Assembly (NCBI GenBank): GCA_027596075.1
Contig: JADGJC010000021.1
Span: 180,833-244,832 of the forward strand
DNA length: 64,000 bases
Direction: 5' to 3'
Source: Rhizophlyctis rosea
Taxonomy: Eukaryota > Chytridiomycota > Chytridiomycetes > Rhizophlyctidales > Rhizophlyctidaceae
Part shown: positions 22,101 to 33,287 of the stretch, piece after piece
How the letters are laid out: every line of letters begins with the position of its first letter
How positions within the stretch are numbered: the first letter of the stretch is position 1
Position numbers and translations under genes: made by a program
Notes under the pieces: model-generated
The model's database searches: none
Seen by the model: only the letters and a program-made list of their open reading frames with translations
What the model was told of the DNA's origin: nothing

Positions 22101-22964
22101 TCACCAGCCTCTTCCACACCCAATGAGGTGATCGATCTTACCGGTGATGATGTGGATGATGCTTCTTCGCCTGAATCAGGTGAGCACAGTCGCGGGCGGG
22201 GAGGTCGGATGAAACGGAGGAGATTTGATGTGGAGGAGGGGACAGAAGTGGGGCGTGGTAGAGGCAAGGTGCGGAAACGGAATAGGAATAGTGGTGGTGG
22301 TGAAAGTAGTGATGGGGATGAGTGGTTGCGGTTGTTGAGTAAGCGGAGGAGGAGTAGTGGGTTGAGTGAGGTTGGGGGTGGTGGTGAGGATAGGAGTGGG
22401 GATGGGGTGGGTGTGGATCGGGATGTACGGGTGGGAGGTGGGGTGGGGGAGGTGGTAGGGGATAAGGAGAAGGAGGAGGATGTTTGGATGGTGGGTCCAG
22501 TGGGAGAATTTGATATGGATTTCCGAACAGCTTATCCAAAGAATGGACCACATGGAGTGTTCACGCCTTTATTGGTTGCTGGGGAGAACGTTGCAGAAGA
22601 GGATGGAAGACTGGTAGTGGATAGCAAAGGTCTTAGTGCTCGCATGCAAAGTTTGGCAGATCATGCTTCCGGTGTGGAAGGATGTCCGAAGGAGGATGGA
22701 ACATGTGGAAAGGATGAGGCGGTGTTTAGGGCCAATGATGTGGAAGATGAGTCTGAGCATCATGTGCCTTGTGTGGAACCTGGTGTCCAGAGAGATGATG
22801 CACTATTGTTGGGGGGTCGTGTTGGGGAAGGAAAGCCCATGAACTCGTTACCAAATCTTGATAGTGACGTTGTGCAACAATTTGTAGATAGGCAATTGGT
22901 GCAGATGTATAGGGATAAGGTGCTCAGGGGCGAGGATATCCAAATAGGGTGTTGTTTTGAATAG
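19129..22964 (+). CDS. Artemis / SNM1C-type metallo-beta-lactamase DNA repair nuclease
   Basis: Eleven exons (19129-19158, 19245-19320, 19422-19582, 19691-19721, 19821-19887, 19972-20101, 20161-20214, 20289-20417, 20492-20809, 20943-21270, 21397-22964) join in phase to 963 residues. The start MSTFDGQIREYPFI and motif FFLSHCHKDHMNGL match Artemis (MSSFEGQMAEYPTI, SHCHKDHM). METPTM, NANHCPGSVM, LYTGDMR and KIYLDTTF supply the remaining MBL metal-site and beta-CASP landmarks, and HSSYSEL matches the DRMBL segment. Artemis opens hairpins and trims ends in non-homologous joining. About 520 residues of disordered tail follow, with SUMO-interaction-like VVLIDDGEGSD, TVIVLPDSP and EVIDLTGDD. A two-codon exon at 20888 could exist inside the 132-base intron before 20943. 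Pso2/SNM1A is the main alternative. Confidence 0.88.
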
Positions 22965-23570
22965 TGACGGAAATCAGCTTCCGGTAGTGGCGATTGTTCA
23001 GGATTGTGTGAAGCGATGAATTTGTGAAGTGGTTGAATGGCAACGTACAGAATTCTGTGTAAAAGCTTGTCCCGCTGGTGGATAGTGAAAACCAAATGTT
23101 TTACTGTGTTGTAACGCAGTCAATTGCATGATCTATCCCTTGGTCCGTGCGAATAGTGGTAGAATTGGACAGAACAAAACAGAATCATGCTGGTGATATT
23201 TTCAAGGAGCACATTTGAGTGGTTCTTTGCATCGTTTGCAGTTGACACTGCCGCCGCACTGTCGACAAAATAATATATAGTTGGTAGGTGATCAGACAGT
23301 GCGTGCCCTACAACCGACGAGTCGTAATACAAAGTCGAGACAATTTACTGTTTGGTTTCGACAATGTACCGTCATCATCAGAACGTTAACTAAGCTATCA
23401 AAACGAGTTTGTAATCAATAACAACGCGCGAAAACATCATCCCACTCTTTCGTCGCAAAAATTCATCTTCACAAAATCCGAACAGTAAAATGACACAAAT
23501 CAGATCTCGACATACTGCATAATTTCATCCGCATAAAACGAAATTATGTACAAGAGCACACTCAAAGAAA
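22965..23570. other. Convergent 3' flanks
   Basis: AT-richer sequence lies between the stops of the Artemis-type gene and the minus-strand WW-repeat gene. No gene is seen. Confidence 0.4.
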
Positions 23571-26429
23571 TCAATCTTCCCGAAACATTCCAGGAGTCCC
23601 AAACTCCCTCCACCAATCAATCACACCCTCCAACCCGTCCTCCTCCACATCCTGCCACGTGTCTTCATCACAAATAACTTCAATCCCGTACCGTCGCCAC
23701 CACTCCAAAACATCCACATGGCCATTCCTCATCGCTTGGTCTAGGACATCTTCGGAAAACCTGGGTGGGAAGCATTAGACCCGTTAATCTTCCGAATCAC
23801 TCGACATGCAAAATCAGTAACCCACAAAAAAAGGGCTTACCTCATCTCCAACCCACTCCCCTCCCACCAATCCAAAACCTCAACCAACCCATGCTCACTA
23901 GCCCAATCCAGCCCCGCCTCCGAATACTCCAACCGTAATCCACTCCCCTTCCACCAATCCAACACCGCTAAATGACTAAAATGACTCGCTTCATCCATGG
24001 CCTCATTATCATATTCCACCCCTTCCGGTGCATGACGTTTCCACCACTCTAACGTAGCTACATCCCCGCGACTGCTGGCATACGTCATGCCGTCCCTGCA
24101 GTGCCATTGGAGTTCAGTGGGGAGGGAGGTTTGATTATTTTTCCACCAGTCTAGTGCGGAGGCGGAGGCATTTGCGAGGACGTAGGTGGAAATGCGGAGG
24201 GGGAGGCCGGAGTGTTTCCACCAGTTTAGGACGGGGATGTGGCCGTTTTTGGAGGCTTCTGTTAGTGCTATTTCGGTGTATCTGTTTATTTAGGAAGAGT
24301 TTGATTGAAATTAGTCTTTTGGTACGTTAAAGAGTGAACCTAGTGCCTTACCGTAACTCCAACCCACTCTCCTTCCACCACTCCAAAACCCCCACATGTC
24401 CCATATCACACGCCAAATCCACCGCCCTCGGCGTATACCGCACCTCCTTCCCACTCCGCTTCCACCACTCCAACACATCCACCCTCCCCTCTCCACATGC
24501 CCAATCCACCGCGTTGTCCCTATACGCTTGCGCCATATCCCCCTGCCTCTTCCACCACTCCAGCACACCTAAATACCCTTTCTGACTCGCACGGGCGATC
24601 ATCCATTCCGATGAGGAAGTTTGGAGAGATTCGTCGGGGGTGATGCGTGTCATTAGGGGTTTGTTTTCTTCCCACCAGTGTAGGACGTCGACGTGGCCGT
24701 AGTAACCGGCAAAGTACCAGGCTTCGGGGCCGTATTGGAGGGGGAGGCCGGATTGTTTCCACCATTGGAGGATGTGGGTGTGGCCGTTTGATGAGGCATC
24801 GTTTATTGCGTCTTCGGTGTATCTTTTTGGAGTTTTGGAGATTGTCAGTCTCGAAAACGGGGGTTTAACGGTGAAACAGTAAACACCGTTTGGCCTGGAA
24901 TGTACTCACTTCAATGGTAAGCCACTCCTTTTCCACCACTCCAGAACGTCAACGCGTCCATTGGAGCTTGCGGCATTCATTGCTTGTTCTTCATATGGTG
25001 TTGTTAACCCGCTATGCAACCACCAATCCAGTACGTGTAAATGACCATTCTCGCTTGCGCCTGGTGATTGTGGTAAATAAGATTTTCATAGACCCCGAAT
25101 ATCAAGGTCGTGTCTCAAACTCACCGTGCATGGGCCAGAAACAACCCGACCACCTTTGTAAATGGTGCATATGGAGAACTTCAGTCTCTTCGAATGCTTA
25201 TCACAAAGTCATTGACATACGTACACCATCTTGAGCTCACTATTCTTCCACCAATCCAACACCTCAACATGTCCGTACTCGCTCGCCCATTCAATGGCCA
25301 CTTGTGAATACTCCAAGGGTAGCCCAAAGTTGTCGGTATAATTCTTCCACCATTCCAGCACATCGATTTTCCCCGCCCGGCTGGCTTTATCCAATGCGGA
25401 CTTGCTGTATCGCATCTCCTGTCGGCTGGAAGCCCACCAGTCTAGAGATTGGATGTGACCATTTTCACTGGCACTGTCTAGTGTTTCGCGCAATTAGAGA
25501 GGTGTGGGAAATGAGAAGGTGAATGTGGACTGACCTATGCCTTCATCTGTGTACTTCAATCGCAAGCCGCTGTGTAGCCACCAATCTAGTATGGAGGTGT
25601 GGCCGTTGGCTGTTGCCTGAATTGTAAGTTGGGCTGAGATGGGGACATGGAGGTCACAAAATGGTGGATTGCACTGCTTACCTGGTCCATTGCTCGGTGA
25701 GTCCATGTGAGTGGGTACAGTTCACTATTATCTTTCCACCATTGTAGAACCTGCACATGGCCATTTTTACTGGCTGAGAAAGATAGGATTCATTTGTATG
25801 GTTGATTGAGTTCGGGTTCAGAAGGATAATCAGAGCAACTCACCAGCATCCATAGCTCGGTATGTCCAACGCAAATGCAATTGACTTTCTTTCCACCACT
25901 CCAATACTGAAACGTGTCCATTCTCACTTGCGCCTTCGACTGCGCGGTGGGTGTATTTCAAGTATAGCCCACTGTCTTTCCACCACTTCAAGACGGACAC
26001 GTGGCCATTTTTGGAAGCTAAGTCCATAGCATCATAAGACCATACAAGTTCTCTCTCCTTCTTCTTTTCGTGCCAGGCCATCCACCACTCCAACAATTCT
26101 ACTTGGCCCTTCCTGGATGCATGATCCATCGAGGTGTTGGGGAGGAGGGGTATGTTGTGGTCACGGAGATCTGGGTAGCCGTGGCCGATGGCTAGGAGGA
26201 CGCCGACTCGAAAGGCGATGAGGGGTGGGCAACGGAAGAGAATGTCGGAGATTAGTTCGATGGGAAGGGTGGGAAGGTCATCTGTGGGGTGTTTGGTGGG
26301 TGGGGAGATTCGTCTTGGTGGATATGGTGCTGGCAGGACGTGGACAGGTGCAGACATGGTTGGTTCACATCTGGACATGGTTGTGGAAGCAATACGCGCA
26401 AGGCGTCGAGAGGGACTGTCTTCGCCCAT
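23571..26429 (-). CDS. WW-repeat protein A: F-box-like leader plus about 22 ankyrin-like 29-residue repeats
   Basis: Eight minus-strand exons are clear (25844-26429, 25682-25773, 25535-25616, 25221-25477, 24910-25060, 24352-24822, 23841-24281, 23571-23760); phases require one more small exon between 25061 and 25220. The N-terminus has LPIELISDILFRCPP, F-box-like, then GYPDLRDHNIPLLPN. The rest is a 29-residue repeat: Y-x-x-x-A-M-D-x-A-S-x-N-G-H-V-x-V-L-E-W-W-K-x-S-G-L-x-L-K. I count 22 V/I-L-x-W-W cores. The A-S-x-N-G-H-V core recalls ankyrin repeats, but the unit is shorter than 33 residues and W-W replaces the usual hydrophobic pair. A solenoid binding protein, perhaps a ubiquitin-ligase adaptor, is inferred. 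The start could be 26429 or an internal Met (MSRCEP, MSAPVH). Confidence 0.8.
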
Positions 26430-28582
26430 AGTTGCGGCTGCTACGTGTCAGGGTCGAAGAAAGATGAGTGTGGTAGAACTTCCCGGGTAGAGCTTTCACA
26501 CAAATATTGTATGGACACTGACAGCCACGACAAGTTTGACGGATAAGTTGATGGAGACGCGTGGCAAGTGTAGTTTGCAGCCACCAGTGGAAGACTTTTA
26601 CAACGTTGACACGACAGATTTACAAGCGGATGAAAGTGAAGGATCAATATCGTGGGTGTGGGGGTTGGCTTCCATGTTTTGACGTCATGTCTTGGGACCA
26701 ATCAGAATAGCCATCAGAGATTATACAGTCGCGATGGTTGTGCTGATACACAGAACTTACCCCTCCGAGTCGTTCCTTTCGCACTCTCACACTTGAATGT
26801 TACATCCCGAGGGAGGATAGAAACAGATGGGATAACCTCCGATGCACCTATGGTTCTCCCCTTAGGTTAACCCTTCTTACTTGGTACTCACCATACCCTC
26901 TCCACTTTCCCACCGACACGAGAAGTGCGACAAGTGAGTCCTTACTGCAACACACCAGCGGTTCCGTGAAAAGTGTAAAACCAATGTTTCCAACAACAAG
27001 TGGCGGATCTTGTTGGTGGGTTGTATGAGTGTGGTGAGCTCTATGGACTGGGGTTGATGTGCTATATTCTAGTTGTTCTTGGGGTCGTTGTAGCTGCCCT
27101 CGCTTTACATTCACATTTGGGGTATAACTCTGTAGACTTCTGCATCGGTACCTGGCCACATGTGATGGCAAATTCGGCCGCAAGTTGAGTATGGGACGTC
27201 CCACATTCTGCCCTAGTTTTTCACCGCACGCATGCTGTTGTCAATGCGGAGAAACGACGCGTTGGGCTCGTTTGGTGCAATAGCATGATCCCCTCAGTCT
27301 GGACCCCACTCGACAATCCTGCCGACCAGGTGTGTAAATTCACGTAATGAAGATGAGTCAGGGGGAATGGGGCTTAACGATCTGCTGGACATTAGGTACG
27401 CTGTGCACTGATAACTTTAAATGCCTGTGATAAAGGCTACCACCTGCTTGGGCTGTGCTTGGTGGCGGAATTATGGAATGTTGCGTTCGTTTCTGTGTTA
27501 CTTTGCAGGTCACGATGAATGTGTTGGTGACAAATGCAGGATCGAAAGAAGGGTGATCTGCAGCGGCTGAAAGTCACAGGACGGGATGTGAAAGTGTTTG
27601 GGATTGCTTGACTTGTCTCCCACCCTGTCCCATCAACAGTCAACTTCCACCTTCTTTTCCGCAGCCTTCATGTATGGGAATGGAATAGGGACAAACGCGT
27701 CGCTGTTATGGGCTTGTGATGTTTCGGGACAGTTATTATGGAAGGTGGGAACCGGAGTTTCAGTGTTTTGGAAGATCAGTCACCAAGATCATAGCGGGGC
27801 GCGTATGACGGTCTCCGTGACCGACGGAGATGTGACAGAGAAGCCATCCTGTTCCATACCTAATGAAGTTGGCTTTCCCCAATGCGCCATGCAATCCTGC
27901 GATCCTCCAATAATGATTCCCGCAATGGAAGCGGGATGGCGTCCTTCCTGCGAATGTCTGTGGACGACAACAAACTCATGTCGTGGGGTTGTTGGGAACC
28001 GGTTGTTGGGAACCCGACTTGGCGGAAGCATGCTCCCCTTCCGATGTGTCAAACACAGGAACATTCCACAAATATATATCCTGCCAACCATCATCAGCAG
28101 ACTTGGCACGAAAGTGGATTGCTCCTTGGTGTTGCTCCTCACCTATATTCCAATTTCCAGTTCCTTCGATAGGGCCTTGTTGCTCGCACATAGGATTCAT
28201 AGCCAATCGGTATTGAAACCTTAACTCAGACGCCACCATCACTGCCACCTTTTGAAGCTGTTGGACAAACACGCTCATAAAGAAGTCTAGACCCTTGGCT
28301 GGTTCCCACGCGTCATTCACTTGGTAGATCTCTCCACCACCATCTGCTTGGTCTGCCCCACTCCGCCATCTGTGATAGGTGTTCTCTTCAGCGTCTGCAA
28401 CCTGTTCTCACCTTCCCTTCGTGTCTGCTAGGATTAGACCGTCATATAAACAAAAATATTGGCCGCTCGCTTGATACCGTTGTTTACTTTCTCTGCGACC
28501 TGAAGATTTCCCCACCGCCTAAGTTCGAACCAAGTTATACATCTTCACACTTTACGGCATATCGCCAAACAGGGAAAAGCGC
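26430..28582. other. Intergenic region with unclassified, possibly decayed ORFs
   Basis: No gene could be modelled. On the minus strand 27976-28400 reads coherently (YHRWRSGADQADGGGE, ELRFQYRLAMNPM, DDGWQDIYLWNVPVFDT), and another minus frame at 27789-27960 contains SIAGIIIGGSQDCMAHWGK. The two do not join in frame without a shift, and no start was found. They may be remnants of one gene. The last few hundred bases should hold the arrestin promoter. Confidence 0.3.
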
Positions 28583-30671
28583 ATGGGTTTCAGCCGCTCA
28601 AAACCTCATATTTCGATTCATCCTTCTCCAGGTATCATTGTTGACAGGTGTCGGCATCTTCACAGCACAGTCCATATCTGATCAACATCGCGTTTTGTGT
28701 GGGAAACCAGGTTTTGATCACTTTATCCACGGTCTGCATGGTGCGACCACTCCGTGCTTGATCAAGGGGGTCATCCACCTTACTGTCACAGCCGAACTCC
28801 GCAACCCTCGCGTCCGCGTTCGCTTTTCCGGCAAAACCAAAACCGCATGGCTAGGTTCAGTCGACACGCGCTACAACTCCATAGCTGCTGTGGCAGTATG
28901 GTGGACGGGTCCTCTAAACAAAATCAGCAGCGACAGTCATACAGAGAAGCGGAAGTTGATTGATGAGACGCATATTGTCTTCAAAGATGACAATGAATAT
29001 GGGAGTCCGCTGCCCACGTATGGGGAGGCCATGGCCTTGACAGATATGGCACCGGTCATTCAGAATGGAATGTTGCAGCCTGGAACGTACGACTTGCCGT
29101 TTATGTTTCGGGTACCGCAAATACTGCCGCCAAGTTTTCAATGGAAGGATGGGCATATTAGTTATTGGCTTGAAGCTACGGTAGATTACAAGGAGGGTAT
29201 CTTCGGAAAGATATCAAGGAAGAAGCACAATGTAAAGGTGCCTGTGGTTTTGGAGTAAGTGTTCTCCGCATTGGACGTATACAAGTGATAATCTCGCTCA
29301 TTATATCACAACAGCCGGTACAACCTTGAGCACATCGTGCTGCCTAAATCGGGTGTGCCTGCATCGGGAAGCGCCAGACGCCAATCGATAACGGGTCCTT
29401 CCCGCACTTCGATGGACACAACACGCCGTCAGTCAATTGGGGGAGCTTTCCGGAGTTCAACAGATACTAGACGTCAGTCGATATCAAATGGGCCGCGGCC
29501 ATCGATCGAAACAACGTTCTCTCTGGGTTCGGCAACCACGGCAGCATCAATCCCTGATGCAACCATTCCGAGCACACAACCTGCGAGGCCAAGGCTAGGA
29601 TCACGAGCACGGCTATCCTTCTCTGGAGTCCCCGGAAGTCCCAATCCAGAGCTTCTTTCTCCACCTCCCATGACCCCGCCTTTGCCCCTCCCAGAAAGCC
29701 TCACACCGCCTGCGACAACCGCGACGGCCGGTCCGGAAATCTTCTCCACTTCCAGCGGTTCAGAATCCACACTGCTTGCTGCAGAGTCAGAACCCGAACC
29801 ACCAACTCTCACCGTCCCAGTTCGCTCACATTCCCCAGCGCCATCAATCACCCAAGTATCCTTCAATCCCATTCCATTTTCCCCGCTCCCACTGACCCGC
29901 TCAACAACAAACATGTCCCAAAACGTTCAGTTCACGTTCTCGGACCCGCTCATGACGCGAGGAATAGCATCAGCATTAGATCCCTACGACATATCCACAG
30001 ACTGCGTAGTAATCTCCAACCTTCACGACACATCTTCCAACAACGTCCGATATCGCGTATCCCTCCCGTCCCGCTCTTTCGGTCCAGAAGATCCCATCAT
30101 CGCTCACGTACACGTAGCTTCCATCCCAAGCGGGTGTCAGATCAAATATGTGGGTGTGACGGTCAAAGCGGAGATCGAAGTGCGTGCGCACGGGTTTGTG
30201 AAAAGAACGCGAACAACAATAGCAGAACACAAAGACACACCCGCCAACGCCGGCGACTATTGGCGTAAAACCATCCGTTTCCACCACAAGACCGAAAAGC
30301 CCTCTTCCTCCTCCTCCTCCTCAACAGACTCCCTCGGCCCCTCCCGCTCCTCCTTCGTATCCCCACTCATCACCGTTAAGCATTCTCTGAAAATCCGGTT
30401 CGCGCTCGACGGGGCTGTGAGTCGGAGTTCGCGGTACGTGGGGATGGAAGTACCGATTGTGCTTCATGTTGCGGATAGCGAGGCGAAGAGGTTTTTGAGG
30501 GATAATGGGGGGGACGTGGTGGATGGAGTTACTGTTGCGCCGTTGCCGGCTGGGGGGACGGTTGTGAGTCGGTTGTTGGAGTATGATCCGTTCACGAGGC
30601 GGGAGGGGTTTGCGGAGCAGGGGGGACGGTTTTCGATTGGGTTGCCATTGAGTAGGAGTGTTACGTGGTAG
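28583..30671 (+). CDS. Alpha-arrestin-like protein (ART family)
   Basis: Three exons (28583-28631, 28711-29254, 29315-30671) join in phase to 649 residues. The start MGFSRSKPHISIHPSPG leads into an arrestin_N fold: CLIKGVIHLTVTAELRN, VRVRFSGKTKTAW, PGTYDLPFMFRVP, LPPSFQWKDGHISYWLEATV. After a Ser/Pro-rich insert of about 190 residues comes an arrestin_C-like region (VSLPSRSFGPEDPIIAHVH, IKYVGVTVKAEIEVRA, VKHSLKIRF). Alpha-arrestins recruit Rsp5/Nedd4 ubiquitin ligases to plasma-membrane transporters. No classical PPxY was seen, but LPTY occurs in SPLPTYGEAM, a variant PY motif. Repeated RRQSI peptides in the insert look like phospho-sites (14-3-3/PKA type). Domain layout supports the family; the cargo is unknown. 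Confidence 0.82.
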
Positions 30672-31464
30672 ATTGGTGGAGATGGAGGGTGCGGTTGGTG
30701 CGTGGGCGTGTGAGGGGAGAAATGGGGGCAATGGGTAATGGTTTGTATGTACTTTATATGTTGGGGCTTTGGAATGATAGTGTATATGCAACCTTATTGT
30801 ATATGTTTGTTTTTTTTCCTCCGATCTGTAGTTACTGCTATGAGTTGGTCATCATATCTTTGTATTTGCCTTGTCGGCCACATTGTGATTTTCTGATATT
30901 GATCATAATGCTTTTGGCTTTGGAGGTGGAATGGGTGCTTCCCTTCATGCATTGATGGCAGATTCATTCATGTGTGGGATTTTATTCCGTCATCTGTACG
31001 TTTTGGCCAACCGAACTCGCCCTCGTTTGAAGATGTATTGAGGGTTTGACGGTGGAAGTTTGATATTGCCAGTGTTATCTATAGCATACACTCTTGTATT
31101 CAGCGGTTGCCTGTAGTGCTGTAGCTAATATTCCCCATAAGAGTATGAAGGCATTGGGGAACTTGATAGTCTACGACGCTCTACGTGTCCGACGTTCATT
31201 GGTTGCATATCCGTTTGCTCATTTTGCTGAGTCAGCGGTGCAGGCTGCCACCAAGAAAGGGCACTAAATTGCGCAGCAAATTGCGTACCACTTCGATGAT
31301 TCGATCATTCCAACGATCACGTGCTAAAGACTTTCACGAGAAATATCCGAGTTTCCACATTCCCCATCTTCGCCTTTATAACTTCAATTTTTGTCTTCAC
31401 TTCCGAACCACGTTTCCTAGTTCACCTCCTCACAAACAGTTTTAGGACTTAGACCATAGTAACA
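30672..31464. other. Intergenic region
   Basis: This is the 3' flank of the arrestin and the promoter of the Apd1-like gene (TATAAC near 31377, about 90 bases before the start). No gene is seen. Confidence 0.35.
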
Positions 31465-32615
31465 ATGAATGTACTACGTTCAGCCGTCAACAAGCTGGTC
31501 GGCGGTAATGGGGATGGCGACTTCCCGGCACAAGTGCCCTTCACGGACGATCCCTGTCGAGTGTGTGCTAACCCATGCGATCAGGGTCACCCGCAAATAC
31601 CCGAATATTTGCAGAGGAAGATTGACCAAAGTGAGTTGCTCGGCCGACCATATTTGCGTACGCGGCGTGTGTGGGTTGTAGTGATACTCCAGCCTGAAAG
31701 CCAGAAAACTCACAGCAACACCCGCCTTACCTTTCCAGGCCCCCTGGCAAACTCCATAAAACCCTACGCACGACACATCCTCGTCATATCCGGCACATCC
31801 TCCAGATGGCAAGAAAGACTCGAAGACGAATCCGGTTCATGGGTCGAAATAGTCCACCAAGGTGCCAGCGCCTCCAAATCCATCAACAAACGAACACTCG
31901 TCACCGCGTGCGACACAATGCCCGAACTGGGATCAAACCTCCGATTATCCTCCTCCCTAGCAACATCATCAGAAGATATACCCTCCACAACTTCAACACC
32001 AACACCCGCATCATCCTCATCGCCGGACACTGCTGACGTCCTCCTCTTCCCCGAAGCGCTATCCATCCCTAATGTTCCGAAAACAAAGGCGCAGGAGACT
32101 GCGAAGTCCCTTTCGTTGATTGGTCATCCACCTGATGATATACCGTCTTCCCCACTCCCCGAATCTGAGATCGCGTGGATCATGGTGTGCACGCACAAGA
32201 AGCGGGATAAGCGGTGTGGTGTGGCTGGACCTCTGTTGGTGCAGGAGTTTAGAAACGCGGTGGTGGAGTTGGGGATGGAGGGTCAGGTGCGGGTGTTTGG
32301 TGTTAGTCATTTTGGTGGTAAGTTTTTTTGTTCAAAGTGGGGTATATTCTGCTTCGGATGTGTGTTTTTGACCCTTTCTCTCATTTGACAATAATCCAAA
32401 CAACAGGCCACAAATTCGCCGGCAACGTCATCATATACCATCGTAACCCCATCGTTACGGGCAACTGGTACGGACGCGTCACGTCTTGTGAGGTGCGCCC
32501 GATTCTGCAGTCTACCGTCAAAGAGGGTAAGATATTCAAGCAACTTTGGAGAGGGAAGATGGACGACCCGGAGGGTGTGGGTGCGACGGTGGATAAGGTG
32601 GATAAGACTTGGTAG
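31465..32615 (+). CDS. Apd1/Aim32-like sucrase-ferredoxin family protein ([2Fe-2S] thioredoxin-like)
   Basis: Three exons (31465-31630, 31739-32317, 32407-32615) join in phase to 317 residues. Family landmarks are VCTHKKRDKRCGVAG, the first Cys cluster, and VSHFGGHKFAGNVIIYH followed by GNWYGRVTSCEV, where the His residues complete the family signature. N-terminal CRVCANPCDQGH adds further Cys. Yeast Apd1 is a cytosolic Fe-S protein with a thioredoxin-like fold linked to redox homeostasis. The middle carries a Ser/Thr/Pro-rich insertion (about residues 150-190). The exon 2/3 junction falls exactly within the His signature (FGG/HKF) and is well supported by phase. Confidence 0.85.
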
Positions 32616-33287
32616 TTTTAGATAGGTATTCTTTGATGGTGGGGAGTTTTGGGTAGGATTGATAGATGTGGGGAGCTTCTTGTGTAGATGGTGTTTTGGG
32701 ACGCTGAGGGGGGAGATGCGTCTTGGTGTAATTATGTAGCATATACTTAGTTGTAATGTAGCATTGACTTCACATGGCAGGTGATCACCATGCTAAGATT
32801 TGGGTGTTTGCGATGGGATGCATTCTGTTATGTCGCTTTACCCTTGATCGGGTTTTGAACCAGTTTTGAAGGTACTTTTGGGTGCGGCCGAGGAGAGTAT
32901 CTTGGCGGATTGTGCAGGTGCCAGATCTCATAAAAGGTACTTGCGAATGTTTTATATCATATTTGCCACATTGCTTCGAGTCATTTCCATTCCATCAATA
33001 AGCTCATGTTAGCGAAGAGAGTGCAACCAGTCATCTACCCACGCTGAATCTTCGGCATCCCGAGCACAACCCCCTGAGCCTTATGATGCCCCTTCCTGGA
33101 TCGATCGTCCCCCATTGACCCTAACGAACCAAAACTAAACAATGATGACACTCGTCTCCCACTCATCACAGTTTTTGAGTTTCGGGCCCCGTACCGGTAC
33201 AAGAAAAGATCAACAAGCTTTTTATAACTTCATAACTGCGACTACCGACTTCCGGCTAGTACCGTCAGTGTGGCACCGTCGACCGCC
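32616..33287. other. Intergenic region
   Basis: Sequence between two plus-strand genes, with the likely promoter of the seven-helix gene near its right end. No gene is seen. Confidence 0.35.

Noticed and set aside
21551..22553. Minus-strand Pro/His-rich frames opposite the Artemis tail
   Set aside because: Low-complexity antisense shadows of a Gly/Arg/Asp-rich disordered tail.
29474..30791. Minus-strand frames opposite the arrestin insert
   Set aside because: Antisense shadows; the sense frame carries arrestin motifs and splice support.
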